Of a stretch of DNA of 64,000 nucleotides, positions 43,086 through 56,563 are shown piece by piece. The stretch is taken from contig BSQZ01000009.1 of assembly GCA_033239005.1 (NCBI GenBank), positions 2,718,252-2,782,251 on the forward strand, in the 5' to 3' direction. Each line of letters begins with the position of its first letter. Position 1 is the first letter of the stretch. The stretch comes from Lamellibrachia satsuma. Taxonomy: Eukaryota; Annelida; Polychaeta; Sabellida; Siboglinidae. The notes below the pieces were generated by a model. That model was not told the origin of the DNA and ran no database searches. It saw nothing but the letters and a program-made list of their open reading frames with translations. The translations under genes were made by a program, and so were the position numbers.

Positions 43086-45310
43086 AGATCGTGTTTATTC
43101 AAACAGCCACAGGTCACTTTTCCTTGCCATCCACCCTGGCACTACAATTCAAGTTTAAACACAAGATTTTTTCTTCATATCATCTGATTTTGTGTTGTTG
43201 CTTCGTATAGTTGCCATCTTGTTTTGATATGTATGAGCTTCACAAAAAGTCTGCATGGCGTCGCTACTAGCGACAACGTGCGGACATCACACATATGGAG
43301 TCGGTGTGTGATGTCAGTCTGGCCAAATGAACATCAACAAACTTGCCATTCCATAGCAACACATAACATCTGCGTACATTAAAAGCTTATATGTTGCAGT
43401 GGGGCAAAAAACAATGAATTTGGGTGTGAAAATCAGTTCCATTATTTGAAACACTATTAAAACACTGCAGCATAATATTATATAGATTTTACATAATAGC
43501 TAGTGTATGCTGAGAGGCACTTTGTGCACTGTGCTACGACAAAATCGCAAAGGGCAAGCCAATACAAAGGCAAGACAGCTCTCTTCTAACGTTAGATCGA
43601 TGCAGTTTTTAAAAATTCCATATATCAAGATATTTTGGCAGTAAAATCGTGTTCCAAAGACAAAGTAGGCTGTTGGTCCATCTTCCAAGCCTAGGCTAGG
43701 CTAGAATCGATAACTGTGTCTACTAACTTGTACAAACTAAACATGGAATTGAAAAACAGTTTGATAAATAAATATGCATGGTACTACAAAAATAGCACTG
43801 TTGTAAATACATTTACATTTATGTTGTTTTTGAGGTTTTTGATCCCGGGCATTTGTTCACCGTGGCGTGAATCCGAAGGCTTCGGCCAATAAATCAGACC
43901 TGGTTTGACACAACTTACTATCGCTACCAACTTCGTTTTTGTGACTGTGACTGCATTGTTGACTCGTACATGTACAAAATGACTTGAACTGATAAATTTA
44001 TGCCAGTTGCACCGCTCGACATTTTGCGTGATCTAAATCTTGCTAAAAGTTAATTGCGTTTGTTTGGCCAAAATGATGTCATGCGACCTGACATCAGCTG
44101 GCAAAAATCCACAAACTGGTTTCAGAAAGTGCCTTCGGGAATTTAGGTATATCCCCCGTTTTATGACTAAATTCATGTAACGTTTTACAATTTTATGACT
44201 GAATATGAATTAGGTTAAATGTATCCGACCTTTGCATATGATCTTTAAGGGAAGAATTAATTTATTTATTAAATTGTTTGAGATCTCGGTGTTTGCCACT
44301 ATTTGGACACTGTCCTGTTCCACGGGTCACATTCTCCTCTGTTCACTGCCTTATCTACGTAGTTCTGACTCAGACCATGTGGTCTGCCAAGATGATGTGA
44401 AATATGTCGTGCAGATAACTGACATCACCTCAATGAGTACAAGTGGCCACTTTCTAAATGGATTCCATGCAGACGTGTACCAATGTCCGAGTCTTACTTC
44501 CTGTTCACTATACATAATACTTCCAAACTTTCAGTGAATTTAGCACAATCTCCACCTTCAGTGCACCCAGAATAGTTGTTTGCAGGTGGTAGCATTCACC
44601 TGGCTTGCATGCAGTGTTAATGAGTACAGAACTGAGAGTCTCCAAAAACAGATGTATTCTTTGGTGCTGTGCACATGTAGCACTCTATTAATAATACTTA
44701 CATTTGCACATTAGTACAAGCATGTGCATTGGTCACAATTATGTTATTAAATAATTTTTTTTTTACATAGTTTCCTACTGGATATTGTAAATGTATGTTA
44801 AATATATAAGTGCCTGTAAAAAGTAAAGGTTTTAATTTTTTTATTAATCATAAAACCAATAATCTGATATTATCTGTAAATTATGGAAAGTGTGATGTCA
44901 GCTGATACAAGAACATGGACTCCTTCCATGTCCTTGCAGTAGTCTACTTATATTTTAAGATGAACATAAGATGTTGTGGCAGATTATGACTCAACTTCAC
45001 CTGTGGCCTATGTACATGATAAACATTTCTCAAATTTCTGTATGCACATAGAGGTTTAATTGACTAGGCTGTCTAAACTAGATACGAAACATCAACATCC
45101 GTTCAAGGTTGGGATGAAAAAACGGTAAATGAGAAACTATAGAAGCATAAACTTAAAACCGTGTTGGCTCAGTTTCCAAAGATGGAGATTATCTCAAAGA
45201 TTCAAGTCTGGTAATCACATTGCCTACAGGAATACATAAGAAGTGTGGCAGCAGTATGATATATTAACACTTAGTGGCATAACTGAGAGACCACAATTAG
45301 TTTTGGTGAA
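43086..45310. other. Intergenic, no gene recognised
   Basis: Small frames at 43500-43688 and 44232-44537 show no known domain. Confidence 0.35.
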
Positions 45311-45317
45311 GATAACC

Positions 45318-45725
45318 TGCTGCTGGTTGTTGGCTGCTGCTGATTGCTAGCTGTTGCTGGTTTCTAGCTGCTGCCAGTTGCTAGCTTTTGCTGGTTGCTA
45401 GCTGCTGCCGGTTGCTAGCTGCTGTCAGTTGCTAGCTGCTGCTGGTTGCTAGCTCCAGCCAGTTGCTAGCTGCTGCTGGTTGCTAGCTTCTGCTGGTTGC
45501 TAGCTGCTGCCTGTTGCTAGCTTCTGCTGGTTGCTAGCTGCTGCTGGTTGCTAGCTGCTGTTGATTGCTGGCTTTTGCTGGTTGTTAGCTGTTGCTGGTT
45601 GATGGCTGCAGCTAGTTTCTAGCTTCTGCTGGTTGCTAACTGTTGCAGGGTGCTTGTTGCAAGCTGCTGCTGGTTGCTGGTTACTGCTGGTTGCTAGCTG
45701 CTTGCTGCTAGTTGCTAGCAGCCAT
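45318..45725. repeat. Degenerate 20-bp minisatellite (ttgctagctgctgctgg)
   Basis: About 20 imperfect units of gctggttgctagctgctgc with scattered substitutions. Older than the perfect arrays elsewhere. Confidence 0.88.
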
Positions 45726-46240
45726 ACAGCTCTAGTTAGCCAAATAGCATGTCTGATTGACTCTTACAGGCCTTCTAACTGCTGGTTGTGTTTACTGCCT
45801 CCTGCTGCTGAACACCTTCACAAGATGTCTTAATTGGCCCAGCTTACTAGAAACTGCCTTGGTGCTAGCAGTTGTAAACAACATACTGTGCAGTATTGAT
45901 TAGTAGGTTTTATTACCGTAGGTAATGAGAGATAAATCTTAATGTTTTACAGTAAATGACAGGTAAATCAGCTTGAAAACAACTACTAAGCTAGTGTGTA
46001 AACCTAAGGAATACCAACTCGTGCTTCAGAGCTACTGGGGAATAGATTTTGTAGTTTCACAAAACTGCTTCATTAGTTAACATTTACCAGTTCCAAATGA
46101 AACTTCTCAGTTTAAGCCTGTTATTATGATACATTGCACATAATTCCACGCGTCTGACAAATACGCTTGTCATGGAATCTGGATACAATATAGCTGTGTC
46201 AAATTGTTAAAAATCCAGAAATATCTGTGGCTATTATCCA
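45726..46240. other. Intergenic, no gene recognised
   Basis: Nothing supported. Confidence 0.35.
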
Positions 46241-46244
46241 TGGA

Positions 46245-46910
46245 AACCAGACATAGCCCCCTTGGACATAACCCACTCCAGGCAAAACCCCTAGGACAAA
46301 CTCCTCTGGACAAAGCCCCCCCACTTTTAATATAAATATGAACAAACACTTCTAAATTGTGTCTGGGATGGACAATACCTGGCATGTGGCATAAATGTGC
46401 AACATACAGAAAACGGCAAAAAAGAAACAGTGGTGGCTAAAAAAAATTCACACAGTTTATTTCTACCTAATACATTGTTTATATAAATTTATAGGAAATG
46501 AAAACTGTGTTGGGAAGCCACTGACCTAGTCTTGTCTGGAAAAGACTTCATTACTAAATGGTTTAAATGACTGGCATCATGACAAGACAGATTGAACAGA
46601 GTTAACACTTGCATGAATTACCTGGCAAAGTTCACCAGAAAGAGATTACAAACACCAATAACAAAATTAAAGGGAAATTAAGCATTTTGTTATCATACAC
46701 AAAGATTAGTAGAGAAAACCCATTGGGAAAAGCCCAGCAATAAAAGTTGTTTTGTATAATGAACCAGTTAAAAAAGGAATGATTAGCATAACGGGTAATC
46801 CATTTTCATTTCACCATACATTTTTTTCGTATTTATTAAAGAGAATGGGTTTTGTCCAGAGGGTTTTTTGTCTCGAGGCTGTTTGGCCAGAGGGGATAAT
46901 GTCCTGGATT
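46245..46910. mobile_element. Possible foldback element with repeated subterminal motif
   Basis: The left part (46250-46325) has C-rich units such as cttggacataacccactcca and ctaggacaaactcctctgga. The right part (46850-46905) has complementary G-rich units (gggttttgtccagagggttt, tggccagaggggataatgtc). The interior of about 520 bp is non-coding. Confidence 0.5.
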
Positions 46911-47560
46911 CACAATTTCATTATCCATAGGGTATTGCTAGTGGGTATGGCTGTATTTATGAACAAGAAATGCACTTGTCTGTAGTCTATGGTCTGTATG
47001 TGTAACTACATGGGACATAACTGACATGGGGCTTTGGATATGTGTCAGTTGTTATGGTGTACTTGTAACTCTTAAGGCGAGACACGCGTGTCAAAATCAC
47101 GAATTTTCATAAAATAAATAAAAATGAGATACCGTCATATTGTGGATGTTTTGTATGTTTACTATGAATAAAGTTCACTTTTATTACAATAACGTGTCTA
47201 AGCAACGTTTATTCATGTATAAAATGTACCTGTCATAATTTAAAATCCCACTTGCGATCAAACGACGACGAAACATTTGAAAATAGTCGAACTTCACACC
47301 CTGACAACATGTCGGTAAATCCATCGTTCACCATTTTGTTTGGTATAAAAATAAACTACTGTATGTCGTTTATCTGTCAGTCTTGATCACAGTCCCGCCC
47401 CTTTCACCATATTCGGCGTAGAGAGTAATTTATGCATGCCGAGTATTGGATTATTTGGCACAGAGGACCTGCGTACGTCATCATCAGGAAGCTCAGTTGC
47501 ACTTTGCGGCCGGACGTTGCCTTATAAGGAGTGCACTGGAGATTTATCATAACCACAATG
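46911..47560. other. Upstream of the transposase gene, no gene recognised
   Basis: Nothing supported; a terminal inverted repeat for the transposon was looked for but not found by eye. Confidence 0.35.
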
Positions 47561-47624
47561 CAACGTGTTGCTACTTCCAAATGTAAACAAATACGAAGAT
47601 GCGCGTGCCGTCAAAATTGTAGTT

Positions 47625-50231
47625 ATGTTGGCGAGTGTCTACCATAAAATGACTTTGCAAATTCCCAAGCGTATGAAATTTCATACAAACCACAGGTTAG
47701 GTAAAGGAATATGTAAGAAGGCGAAACACCTGCAAATGGCACGTAAAAAGTGGTATTTGGCGGCGAGAATATCAGCAGAACAACTGGCAGGAGCTTCGCT
47801 GGGGGACGGGGACGCGGACGCTGCCGATGCTGGCAGGCATGATACAGCTGCTAGAATATTCGCTGATACTGCAATCTCACGAAGTAGTAAAAAGTTACAA
47901 ATTATGAAAACTACTGATGTTCGAAGAGCTGAAGAACAGGGAGAACTTATGCATGTTTCCCATACAACGGATTGTAGAAATGGTAAGTGCATTTAGTGAT
48001 TTATCGAATATAAATGATAAGTGCATTTACTGACTTTAGTAAATAAATCATCAATGCATTTACCGAGTTTAGTAAATAAGTTATAAGTGCATTTACCGAC
48101 GTTAGTAAATTAATTAGAAGCACATTTATTAAATTTAGTTAATAAATTAATTCCAATATATAGAACTTATGCATGTTTTTTCATACCACGGATTTTGGAA
48201 ATAGTAAGTGCAAATCAAGGTATTTACTGACTTAAATAAATAAGTTTATAAGGGCATTAACTTACTTTATTTAATCAATTATAAGCACTTTTACTGACTT
48301 TAGTAAAATAAATTACTTGGTTATTATTGGTTACTTTAATGTTAGAAATACTGTATGCTTTGACCATGTATGATTTGGTTATCTCATCAGTCATGTATGA
48401 ATAATATTTTGCTACATAAGTTACTGTTACTTGACTTAAATTTATTCAGACAAGGCAAAGGACATGATTGGTTAACCGTGTGCATATGGATACATAGAAT
48501 AATACACCGGGTTAATCAGTGTCAGTGAAGCATTGGAAACAGTTGCATGTTGCACTATTATAATGTACATTTTCTAGGAGCATTATTCAATAAATATACT
48601 TATGTAGAATTGGTGTATAGCCCCATTTTTATAACAACATATACACTTTAATTCTTATTGAATACTATTTTTTTTCAGCTTCGTCTGAATCGTCTCCACA
48701 CTGCTGTATAGCTGATATACACTCAGTCAACACGCTGCTGGAGAAAGTCACGTGTCCCCAATGCCAAGGCAGCGCGTATTCTTCACAGCATATTCAATCC
48801 AACAAGCATTCACCATTTACCATCAGTGATACCATGGTGCTGTTCTTCAGTCGTTTGGGACTGGAGCACACAGCTGTCAAGGAATTTTGTGGCATCCTTG
48901 GAATACCTGCAATGCACCTGAAGACCTTCCAAGAGAAACAGAAGAAGATCATCACCAAAGAGAACGAGGCAACAGATGATGACCTACGGAAGAGTGCTGC
49001 CATTGTGCGTGACATGAACCTGGTTCTGGACCCGGAGTTCCCTGTGACAGAACCTGTCAGTTTCGATGGAACTTGGCAGAAGCGGGGCAACACTTTGATG
49101 CATGGTGTCGCCGCAATGATTGAGGATGTGACAGGCTTGGTGGTGGACTATGTGTTGTTGTCCACCTACTGTCACAGCTGCAGCCTCAAACGCAACCAGT
49201 TTGGTGAGGATGCAGCTGCCTTCAACAACTGGTACATGGACCACGCAGACGACTGCTCCATCAACTATCACGCTAGCTCCAATGCGATAGTAGTAGAGGC
49301 AGCGAAGTGACTCTGGGGTCGTTCTGTTGCCACCATGAGCTTGATGTACACTGGATTCTTGGGTGACGGTGATTTCAAGGCATACCAGGCAGTTGTCACC
49401 ATGGCACCCTATGGCCCCAACATCATCATATAAAAAGAAGAATGTGTCAACCACGCCCACAAGCGAATGGGGACGGCCCTTCTGAAGCTGGCGAAAGAAC
49501 AGAAGCTTGGTGGACGTGGTCATGGTCGCCTCACTAAGGAGAAGGCCACAAGGCTGCAGCATTACTACCGCGATAACATCACCCAGAATGTCAAACGTGA
49601 TATTGACAGCTTGCAGACCAGAGTGTGGGCAACTCTGTTCCATTGCATGAGCACCAACGAACAACCCCACCACTCCCAGTGCCCTCAAGGTGAAGACTCC
49701 TGGTGCTTCTACAAGCGTGTGATCGCCAAGGGTGAGGAACTGCCTTCTCACAATGACAACATCAAACACCCCCTTGCGTATGAGGTTGCTGAGGCTATGG
49801 TGCCAGTGTACCTCCACATGAGCGATCCCAATCTCCTGAAGAGATTGCTGAAGGGGAAAACCCAAAACAGCAATGAGTGCCTTCACTCTGTGATTTGGAG
49901 CCGCTGCACCAAGACAGTGTTTGTTGGCCATCACAAACTATGTGGCACCATAGCCTCAGCAGTGGGGGGCTTCAACGAAGGGGCTGTCCACCTCACCAGG
50001 GTGATGGATCTCCTTGCCATTGAGACAAATGAGGTTACACAAGCGTTTGTTGAGAACCGGGACCGGCTGCGTGTGATGAAGGCAGAGCGAGCATGGGTGG
50101 TGAGTGCGAAAGCCACAAGGAAGAGGAAGGGGGAGGATCGCAAGCGCAAACGTTCCCATGAAGAGGAAGAGGAGGGCCCTTCATACGTGGCTGGAGGCTT
50201 TGCTTGGGTTGTGATAACCAGTGTTAGTTAG
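47625..50231 (+). pseudogene. Mutator-like transposase, two exons, two in-frame stops
   Basis: Exon 1 is 47625-47982 (first ATG at 47625; donor aatg|gtaagt, phase 1). Exon 2 is 48679-50231 (acceptor ttttttttcag). The spliced frame is single. The core phrases are VTCPQCQGS, FDGTWQKRGNTLMHGVAAMI, TGLVVDYVLLSTYCHSC, a CxxC/W...H..C zinc-like segment, MYTGFLGDGDFKAYQAVV, PYGPNIII, EECVNHAHKRMGTAL, GRLTKEKATRLQHYYRDNI and KGKTQNSNECLHSVIWSRC, the layout of animal proteins labelled 'Mutator-like transposase domain'. The C-terminus is basic (RKRKGEDRKRKRSHEEEEEG). TGA (49308-49310) replaces an expected Arg, and TAA (49431-49433) an expected Lys; no frame shift occurs. Both look like single-base changes in an otherwise well-kept gene. 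Confidence 0.82.
47984..48320. repeat. Exon-end duplication and 33-bp repeats in the transposase intron
   Basis: Units of about 33 bp (gtaagtgcatttactgactt plus tagtaaataaat) fill the intron start. At 48161-48220 a diverged copy of the exon 1 end plus donor occurs (agaacttatgcatgtttttt... gattttggaaatagtaagtg). Confidence 0.75.
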
Positions 50232-50280
50232 TCAGTTATAATTTCAATGTTATTCCGATGAACTGAATGTCAGATGTGCA

Positions 50281-50662
50281 TCACCGTGTGAACTGCTGGT
50301 TCAATATGAATATAAGTCATACGTGTTGTAATACAGCACATTGTATATATGTTCTAGAATGCATCAGTGGTGTTATCAAGCACATAGAGACTATGTATTA
50401 TATACATATAATGTAGCATACAGTATCTACAAGTGTAATCATCCATGGTGGACTATTGAACCAAACGTGGAACATGCCTCTCTTCACCGTGTGAACAGCT
50501 GGAGCATAATAAACACAAGGCATACATGTTATAATACAGTAGTCAGTACACTGTATATATGTTCTACAATGCATCAGTGGTGTTACCAAGCACATAGAGC
50601 TGTATTATATACTTATAGTGTAGTATACAGTAGTATACAGTATCTACTTGCTGAATCATCCT
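50281..50662. repeat. Tandem duplication, about 200-bp unit, two copies
   Basis: Both copies contain caccgtgtgaac.gctgg, tgtatatatgttcta.aatgc and atcagtggtgttaycaagca. Just downstream of the transposase gene. Confidence 0.8.
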
Positions 50663-50950
50663 TCTAACCATTATGTAATCTTTGACAGCCGTTTGCCAAA
50701 AATGGTAATAATGAAGTTATACCAATGAAGTTTTGATGGATGTGCTCCTTATTATCTTCTCTATGCAACTACGAAGATGTATTTTTTATGTATAGTTTTA
50801 GTGTGATGTTAGTAGTTTTGCATAATTAAAATATTTGAAAAAAAACTTATTTTTTTGTAGTGTCAGACCTTAAACTTGTCCAAAGAGCAACTTTTTGTGA
50901 ATATTTTAGTTGTGCGCGGTCATGTGTTCCAAAGTCACATGAGATCCAGT
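50663..50950. other. Intergenic, no gene recognised
   Basis: An ATTAAA near 50826 could serve the transposase transcript; otherwise nothing. Confidence 0.3.
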
Positions 50951-50959
50951 CAATATATC

Positions 50960-52530
50960 CCGAGTGTAGGACATAACCCCACATGGAAAAAACCCTCACA
51001 CACATAAGCCCTCATGGACGTAACCCCTCATGGACAACACCCTTCATGAACAAAATCCCTCACAGACCAAACCCATCACCTTTTTAGAGATTTGGGAATC
51101 ATCTAGGACAGACCCCATTGCATTTGGATTAGATTTAATCTTTATGTGTGAACATTACTAATGTACTTTTATGAGTTATTTGTGAGACACAATGTCAGAA
51201 CATTTTGTGAGTAGATTTGAGTTAATGCTTGAGACTGTTTGCAAACTAATTAGGATTTCAAATGGCTTTTTGAACTTCGCTGATTGCATTTCATGGATGT
51301 TCTTAGCATGTATATCTAAGTTCATATACTGGTTTTAGATATAGCAAGTTTGCAGATCATATTATACACAACTATATAGATCTTTATTAGTTCTATTCAA
51401 TACACGTGCAGTGTCAATACTCTTGACTGCTGAATAAACGTCACTATATGCGTATTTATTTGATGAAAAATGCTACTCTATACACACCTCATTTGGCACT
51501 ATACTATTATTAGATTTAAAACATTTGTGCCAGCCTACATTTTTCGATAATCTTGGCAAATCATGCAGGGCATGATTTTTGTAGGAAAGCATCGCTCTCA
51601 CTGCCTATTGCTCGTGCTAATCAATCATCCACAGAGTGGTTTACCGCTCTCGCTAAAATCACTTACTCCCAACTGGAGCCACATGTGTCTTCCTTGATGG
51701 CTAAGTTTTCATCCTTTTGAACGACAGTTGTGAATTTAGCGGGATCCCGTGCTTCCAGATCCTAGATTTTGATCCCGAAACGTTAGACCGTTAGATTTTC
51801 ATGATTAGATGAATCCTGAGTTCTCGGGAGCCCAATATGGTATATTATTAGTTAAAACTCCATTATCACTGTGTAAACTGACTGTAAATGGCTGCCGTGC
51901 ACAGCGCCACAAACCGATCGCAGTTTCCCCTGAAACGAGCTTGGCCTTGAGTATTCAATTCAATAAAACTTTAATGTCCATTTAAAAATGGACAATTCCC
52001 TGGTTTTTCTTAGATATAAAACACGGCTACTTTATCTGCAGCGACGCGAATACGCACGAAGTTTATGCATATTCGGCAGAAAAAACCCTGAAATACACTG
52101 CGATCCGCATGGTTTCAAGGGACGCCTTGGCTTTACGTCGAGTAAAAATGGTGAAACATCTTTTGGCGCTAAAAAAGACAAATATACTAGTGCCTTTTTT
52201 GCACTATGCTATTATTTATTTGAACAATTTGCCACCCTGTTCTGTTATTCGGCACTATAGTATGTTTAAATTTGACCGATTTGCCGCCCTATACTGTTAT
52301 TTGGCCTATACGTTTATTTGGCACTCGAGAGTATGTATTTGACTGAATCATTTAAAATAAACAAATTGCAGAAAAAAATTATGTTGTTACACTACTATTG
52401 AAGTCAAAATAATAATGACTATGAGGGGTTTTGTCTGTGAGGGGCAGTTATGTCCATGAGGGGTTATTTCCTTAAGGGCTATGTCCTTGAGGGGTTATGT
52501 CCGTGAGGGGTTATGTCCATACCCTATATA
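50960..52530. mobile_element. Possible foldback element with repeated 22-bp subterminal motif
   Basis: Left: repeated catggacgtaacccctcatg-type units at 50965-51075. Right: the complement, repeated, at 52425-52525 (gtccatgaggggttatttcc, gtccttgaggggttatgtcc). Same motif family and arrangement as 46245-46910. The interior (about 1.35 kb) shows no recognisable transposase. Confidence 0.55.
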
Positions 52531-55500
52531 TCCCAGCTTGCACAGCGAGCTCCTGTTTAGCATGTGCTTCAAACCAGCGGACGTAGATAATCAAACGGGG
52601 TCGTTTGCGGGTCATACGGACTTCTATTACCAGTCTTACAGGTGTGCACCACTCAAGGTTGGCATGTATGGGGTTTGCCAACACTGGACATAGCCAGTGT
52701 GGTTTCATTGGAACTGTCTCTGTAGTGAATAGTTCAGAACTATTCAGAGCCTCGGGAAAGAATGCAGAAGCAGGCCCATAGCATCAGTCTGAAAGGGTGA
52801 CAGATAGCAATGTCTGGAAGCTTGTCGACAACTAGCTGGCTTATCTGTCGCTTGTCTACTGGTTCATATATTATAATGACAGTACTGTTGTGAGGCTATG
52901 TGTTGGAAACACAGGATGTGTGGTAGTACAGGTTAATGTGAAAAGCAATTACAGTTTCCTAGAAGAAATCGTGTATAATTATGAATAAAAATATAAACAA
53001 TTATTTACCATAAGGTGTTAATTAGTAAACATGAAACAGCCGACTACTTGACACCCTGCCTTCAATTCCTGGCTGGTCCTTACATGAAAAGATCAAAGAA
53101 TTTATTTACTGAAACAGGTTTCAACATTTGATCATTTATTCCAAGGGTTACATAAGTTCAGCCAGTACTGGTTAGGAGACAATCTGATGCACGGAAGCAG
53201 GCACTGGGTTTGCACATACTGCCATCCGTAGCAGCCACCTACTGATTGTTGCTGTAAAGTAAATATTATTAAAATAATTTTGAAAATATGTTGTATCCTG
53301 TTGTACCTAAGATGCACATTCGTGTTGGATTTGAAGAAAAATCTTACCACCTCTATTTGAAGGTTAGCAGTAGAAAATAAAATTAACAAAACTGTTTAAA
53401 AGTCGTAGTAAAGAAGAACCTTTTCACATTATTTGGCAAATACGTAATATTGATGATTATTGTTTTTAATATTGGAAATGTCATGTAGAAATGTAGCAAA
53501 TACAAATAAACATAACCCAGGAACAAGTAACAAATGGCAGTCAGATTTCCTCACTACAGTTGAGCTGTAGCGGAGGTCTGGGTGTTAGAGATAGTGGAGG
53601 AAAGATAATCTCCCCCCAGTTATGTTCTGGTAGAATACATCACAAGCAGCCAGAAGTACTGACTGACTGTAGAAGCCTTACTTCTTTTGAAGTATTTGTC
53701 TCAATCTAGAAAAGTACAAACAGGCACCGTATTTGTCTTAATAAGTGTACAGTACATTAAACAAAATTTCAAACCAACAAATTTCATGAAATATGTTCTA
53801 ATAAACATACACCTAAGTTTGTAGATCAACATGATGTCGACAACTCGCTCGATAACATGCTGCCTTGGACGCACAACTGGCTAATGTCACTTGACGACAA
53901 TGACTGAAGAAACCACATTGACTTTTATTGTCATTGACGTTGGTCCTAAGTCAGCAACGTAATTCACGTGTGTTTGTCGAAAGAACCGTCCAAAGCAACG
54001 ACATGCCAATACCTCCCAAATAACGTTAAGTTGGCAGGAAATATAGTAAAATTTCGCTATCAACTAAAAACCCATCTGCTTAAGCTCGCTTATTGTCCAT
54101 AGCTCCTCAGTGCACCTATCCCATTGTTTACAACTGGAATTGTTAAACCGACTAGAACTGTCTAACCCATTTGTTTTGGTACACTGCTGAGCTTGGGTTT
54201 CCTGAAGATTTTAGTGCAACAGAAGTTTTTAACTCTATTGTGTAGATTTATGTTGGAAGTCGGCGATCCTCATTCATATCTGTACAGTGTCATCCAGTCG
54301 ATTAGTGTAACACAATTTCCTGGGGACCAGAACTTATAAAATAAATGAAGTGTACAACGAGTTTCAGTGGTTAACTTATACGCGGCTAGTTGACGTTTCC
54401 ATATAATTAAAATTGTCTCAGTCGTCGGAAGTTTCAATTTCAAAGTACATCTACATTGACAAAGTAATAGTGTTATTAACTCTTTTTATCCCAGAGGCCC
54501 ATCCAAAATAAGCCTCCTAGTTCCCAAGCAAATTTTCGTGAACAATAACCTCATAAAGCCCTGCTGCCACTTGACTTATCTAACTTAGTAGCATTTATAC
54601 TCCCTGGTGGAACATAGCTAGGCCACTAATGACTCCTTTCTGTTGGACACAGTTTTGGTCTTGCATTTCCAGTTGTTTCCATCTACATCCCGCTTTTGCT
54701 ATTTCAGTGTTGCTTGTAATGGATGGTGTTGGGATAAGAAGCTGATGGCACCATACTGCCTCAGCAGTGTAGCTTTTTTCATTCTCCCTGACTAACTATT
54801 TTCACCATCCCTGCTCCCTACTGCTCCCACTCTCCCACTGAAGTTATCTGCAGCTGTGGATAAGAACATGGCTCCCATGTCTAGGGAAGCTACTTTTAGC
54901 TGCCGCTATGTCCACTGTGTTGGCAGCCTGTAGCTCTACCAGGGCTTGACACAATGACCCACACATACTAATATATAGACATCATCATTGTCAGCACTGC
55001 ATGGTGTCTGACCACCAAGGTGGGGGAGTCGGAATCAGGCCCACCCACATATTTCTCTGGACTAGCATGTCCATCAGGAAACTGGCCTTCCATGTTCTTG
55101 CCTCATTAGTTATGCCCATGTCTCTTCCTACTAGAATTGTGGCATTGTCCTCTTTCCATCCATTTCCCACATATATCCTATCATATCTGTACTGTCAGAC
55201 CCAGTGTGTTTCATTTCAACCAGTTTTTTTTTCCACACATTCTCTGGGTTAATCAGGTTTCTGTTGTGCTTATAAGCCTTCTAGTTCTGTCTGGACCCCC
55301 CAATTCACAGAATAATGTGGTATAAAATTATTTTCTGGATTCATGGTACAAGTATATGAATGAAGTGCCAGTGATTTTTTATTCCCAGAAAAAATACATT
55401 TGAACAGGGAAATGGGCGTATTTGAGGACTACACCAGCTCTGCTGGTCAGAGGGTTATATTTCTGGCGACTGGCGGGCAGCAGGTGGGCACGTCAGTGTT

Positions 55501-55565
55501 GGAAGGATCCCCCAAATCAATCTTCTTTTTGGCAATGTGATGGGGAGCATCTCCCACGTTGATTT
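52531..55565. other. Intergenic, no gene recognised
   Basis: No frame shows a domain I know. Confidence 0.35.
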
Positions 55566-55655
55566 TCTCTGCAGCATGTCAGTGACATGACATGTCAGGT
55601 CAATGTCATAATGACATAACATGTCAGGTCAATGTCACAATGACATAACATGACA
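55566..55655. repeat. 34-bp tandem repeat, about 2.5 copies
   Basis: acatgtcaggtcaatgtcat plus aatgacataac, then a second copy with one change. Confidence 0.85.
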
Positions 55656-55865
55656 ATCTACTTGTTGTTTCCACTGACGATGATGATGACTATATATTAG
55701 TGTGATGTTATGTAATATGATTTCAGTCATGCACTTTGTCTTACTTATAAGTAATGATGGATTGTGTAATAATATAATGTGACTTTTGATGTAGAAAACT
55801 CATCATGATGAAAATAACATTCATGGATTATGATTTACTTAATATGATACTTATGAAGAAAATAG

Positions 55866-55935
55866 TGGTCTCAAGTATCAATTGGTTATACTCCAACAGC
55901 CCAAACTTGGGCTAATGCAGGAGTTTGTGGTGGAC
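55866..55935 (-). mobile_element. SINE tail fragment
   Basis: ttatactccaacagcccaaa and cttgggctaatgcaggagtt match the 3' tail of the SINE at 58384. Confidence 0.6.
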
Positions 55936-56563
55936 TGTGTGCATGCACTGTGGGTAGTACATACAACTAAAAGACTAGTATCTTTAGTGCTGCTGAAAGG
56001 ATTTTTATCTGATAATTTTACGTATAGGATGTTAGATGAAAATTTTGAATCGGTTGGTAATGTGTATGGATACTGTCGCTGTTTTGCTACATGTACACAT
56101 AGACAGTATCCATATCCACACGATGGATAAGTTTATGCTGAGCACTGTGTTTTAAAGGCAGTTTAGGTGAGGAGGTGTGGTGAAAGGGAGTTCCATGATA
56201 GCTTCTTGAAATGATTTTGGGTGTTTTATACTGGTAATTTTTGGTGGAATCATATTCCTTATGTGAATGGCTCGGGGATAAAATGAAAAGACCATTGCAA
56301 TTATACGATACCTGGAGGCTACGTAATGTCCATGGGTTCGAGAGCGGGTTAGTAGGCCTGGGGGGGTGATTTCAATAATGTTATTTTATGGAAGGTTGTG
56401 GCTTGTTTAATAATACGTCTTCGTTCAAGGGTTGGCCATCCAAGGGCAGTAATTAGATCTGCTGGATTTGTGTTCCGTCTGTAATAATTTTTAACAAATC
56501 TGACAGCAGAGTGTTGTACTCTCTCAAGGCTTTTAACTTGTGAAATGGTGTGGGTGACGAGTA

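Noticed and set aside
48984..49934. 316-codon minus-strand frame
   Set aside because: It is the antisense of the transposase exon, made possible by its codon pattern; no domain is recognisable.
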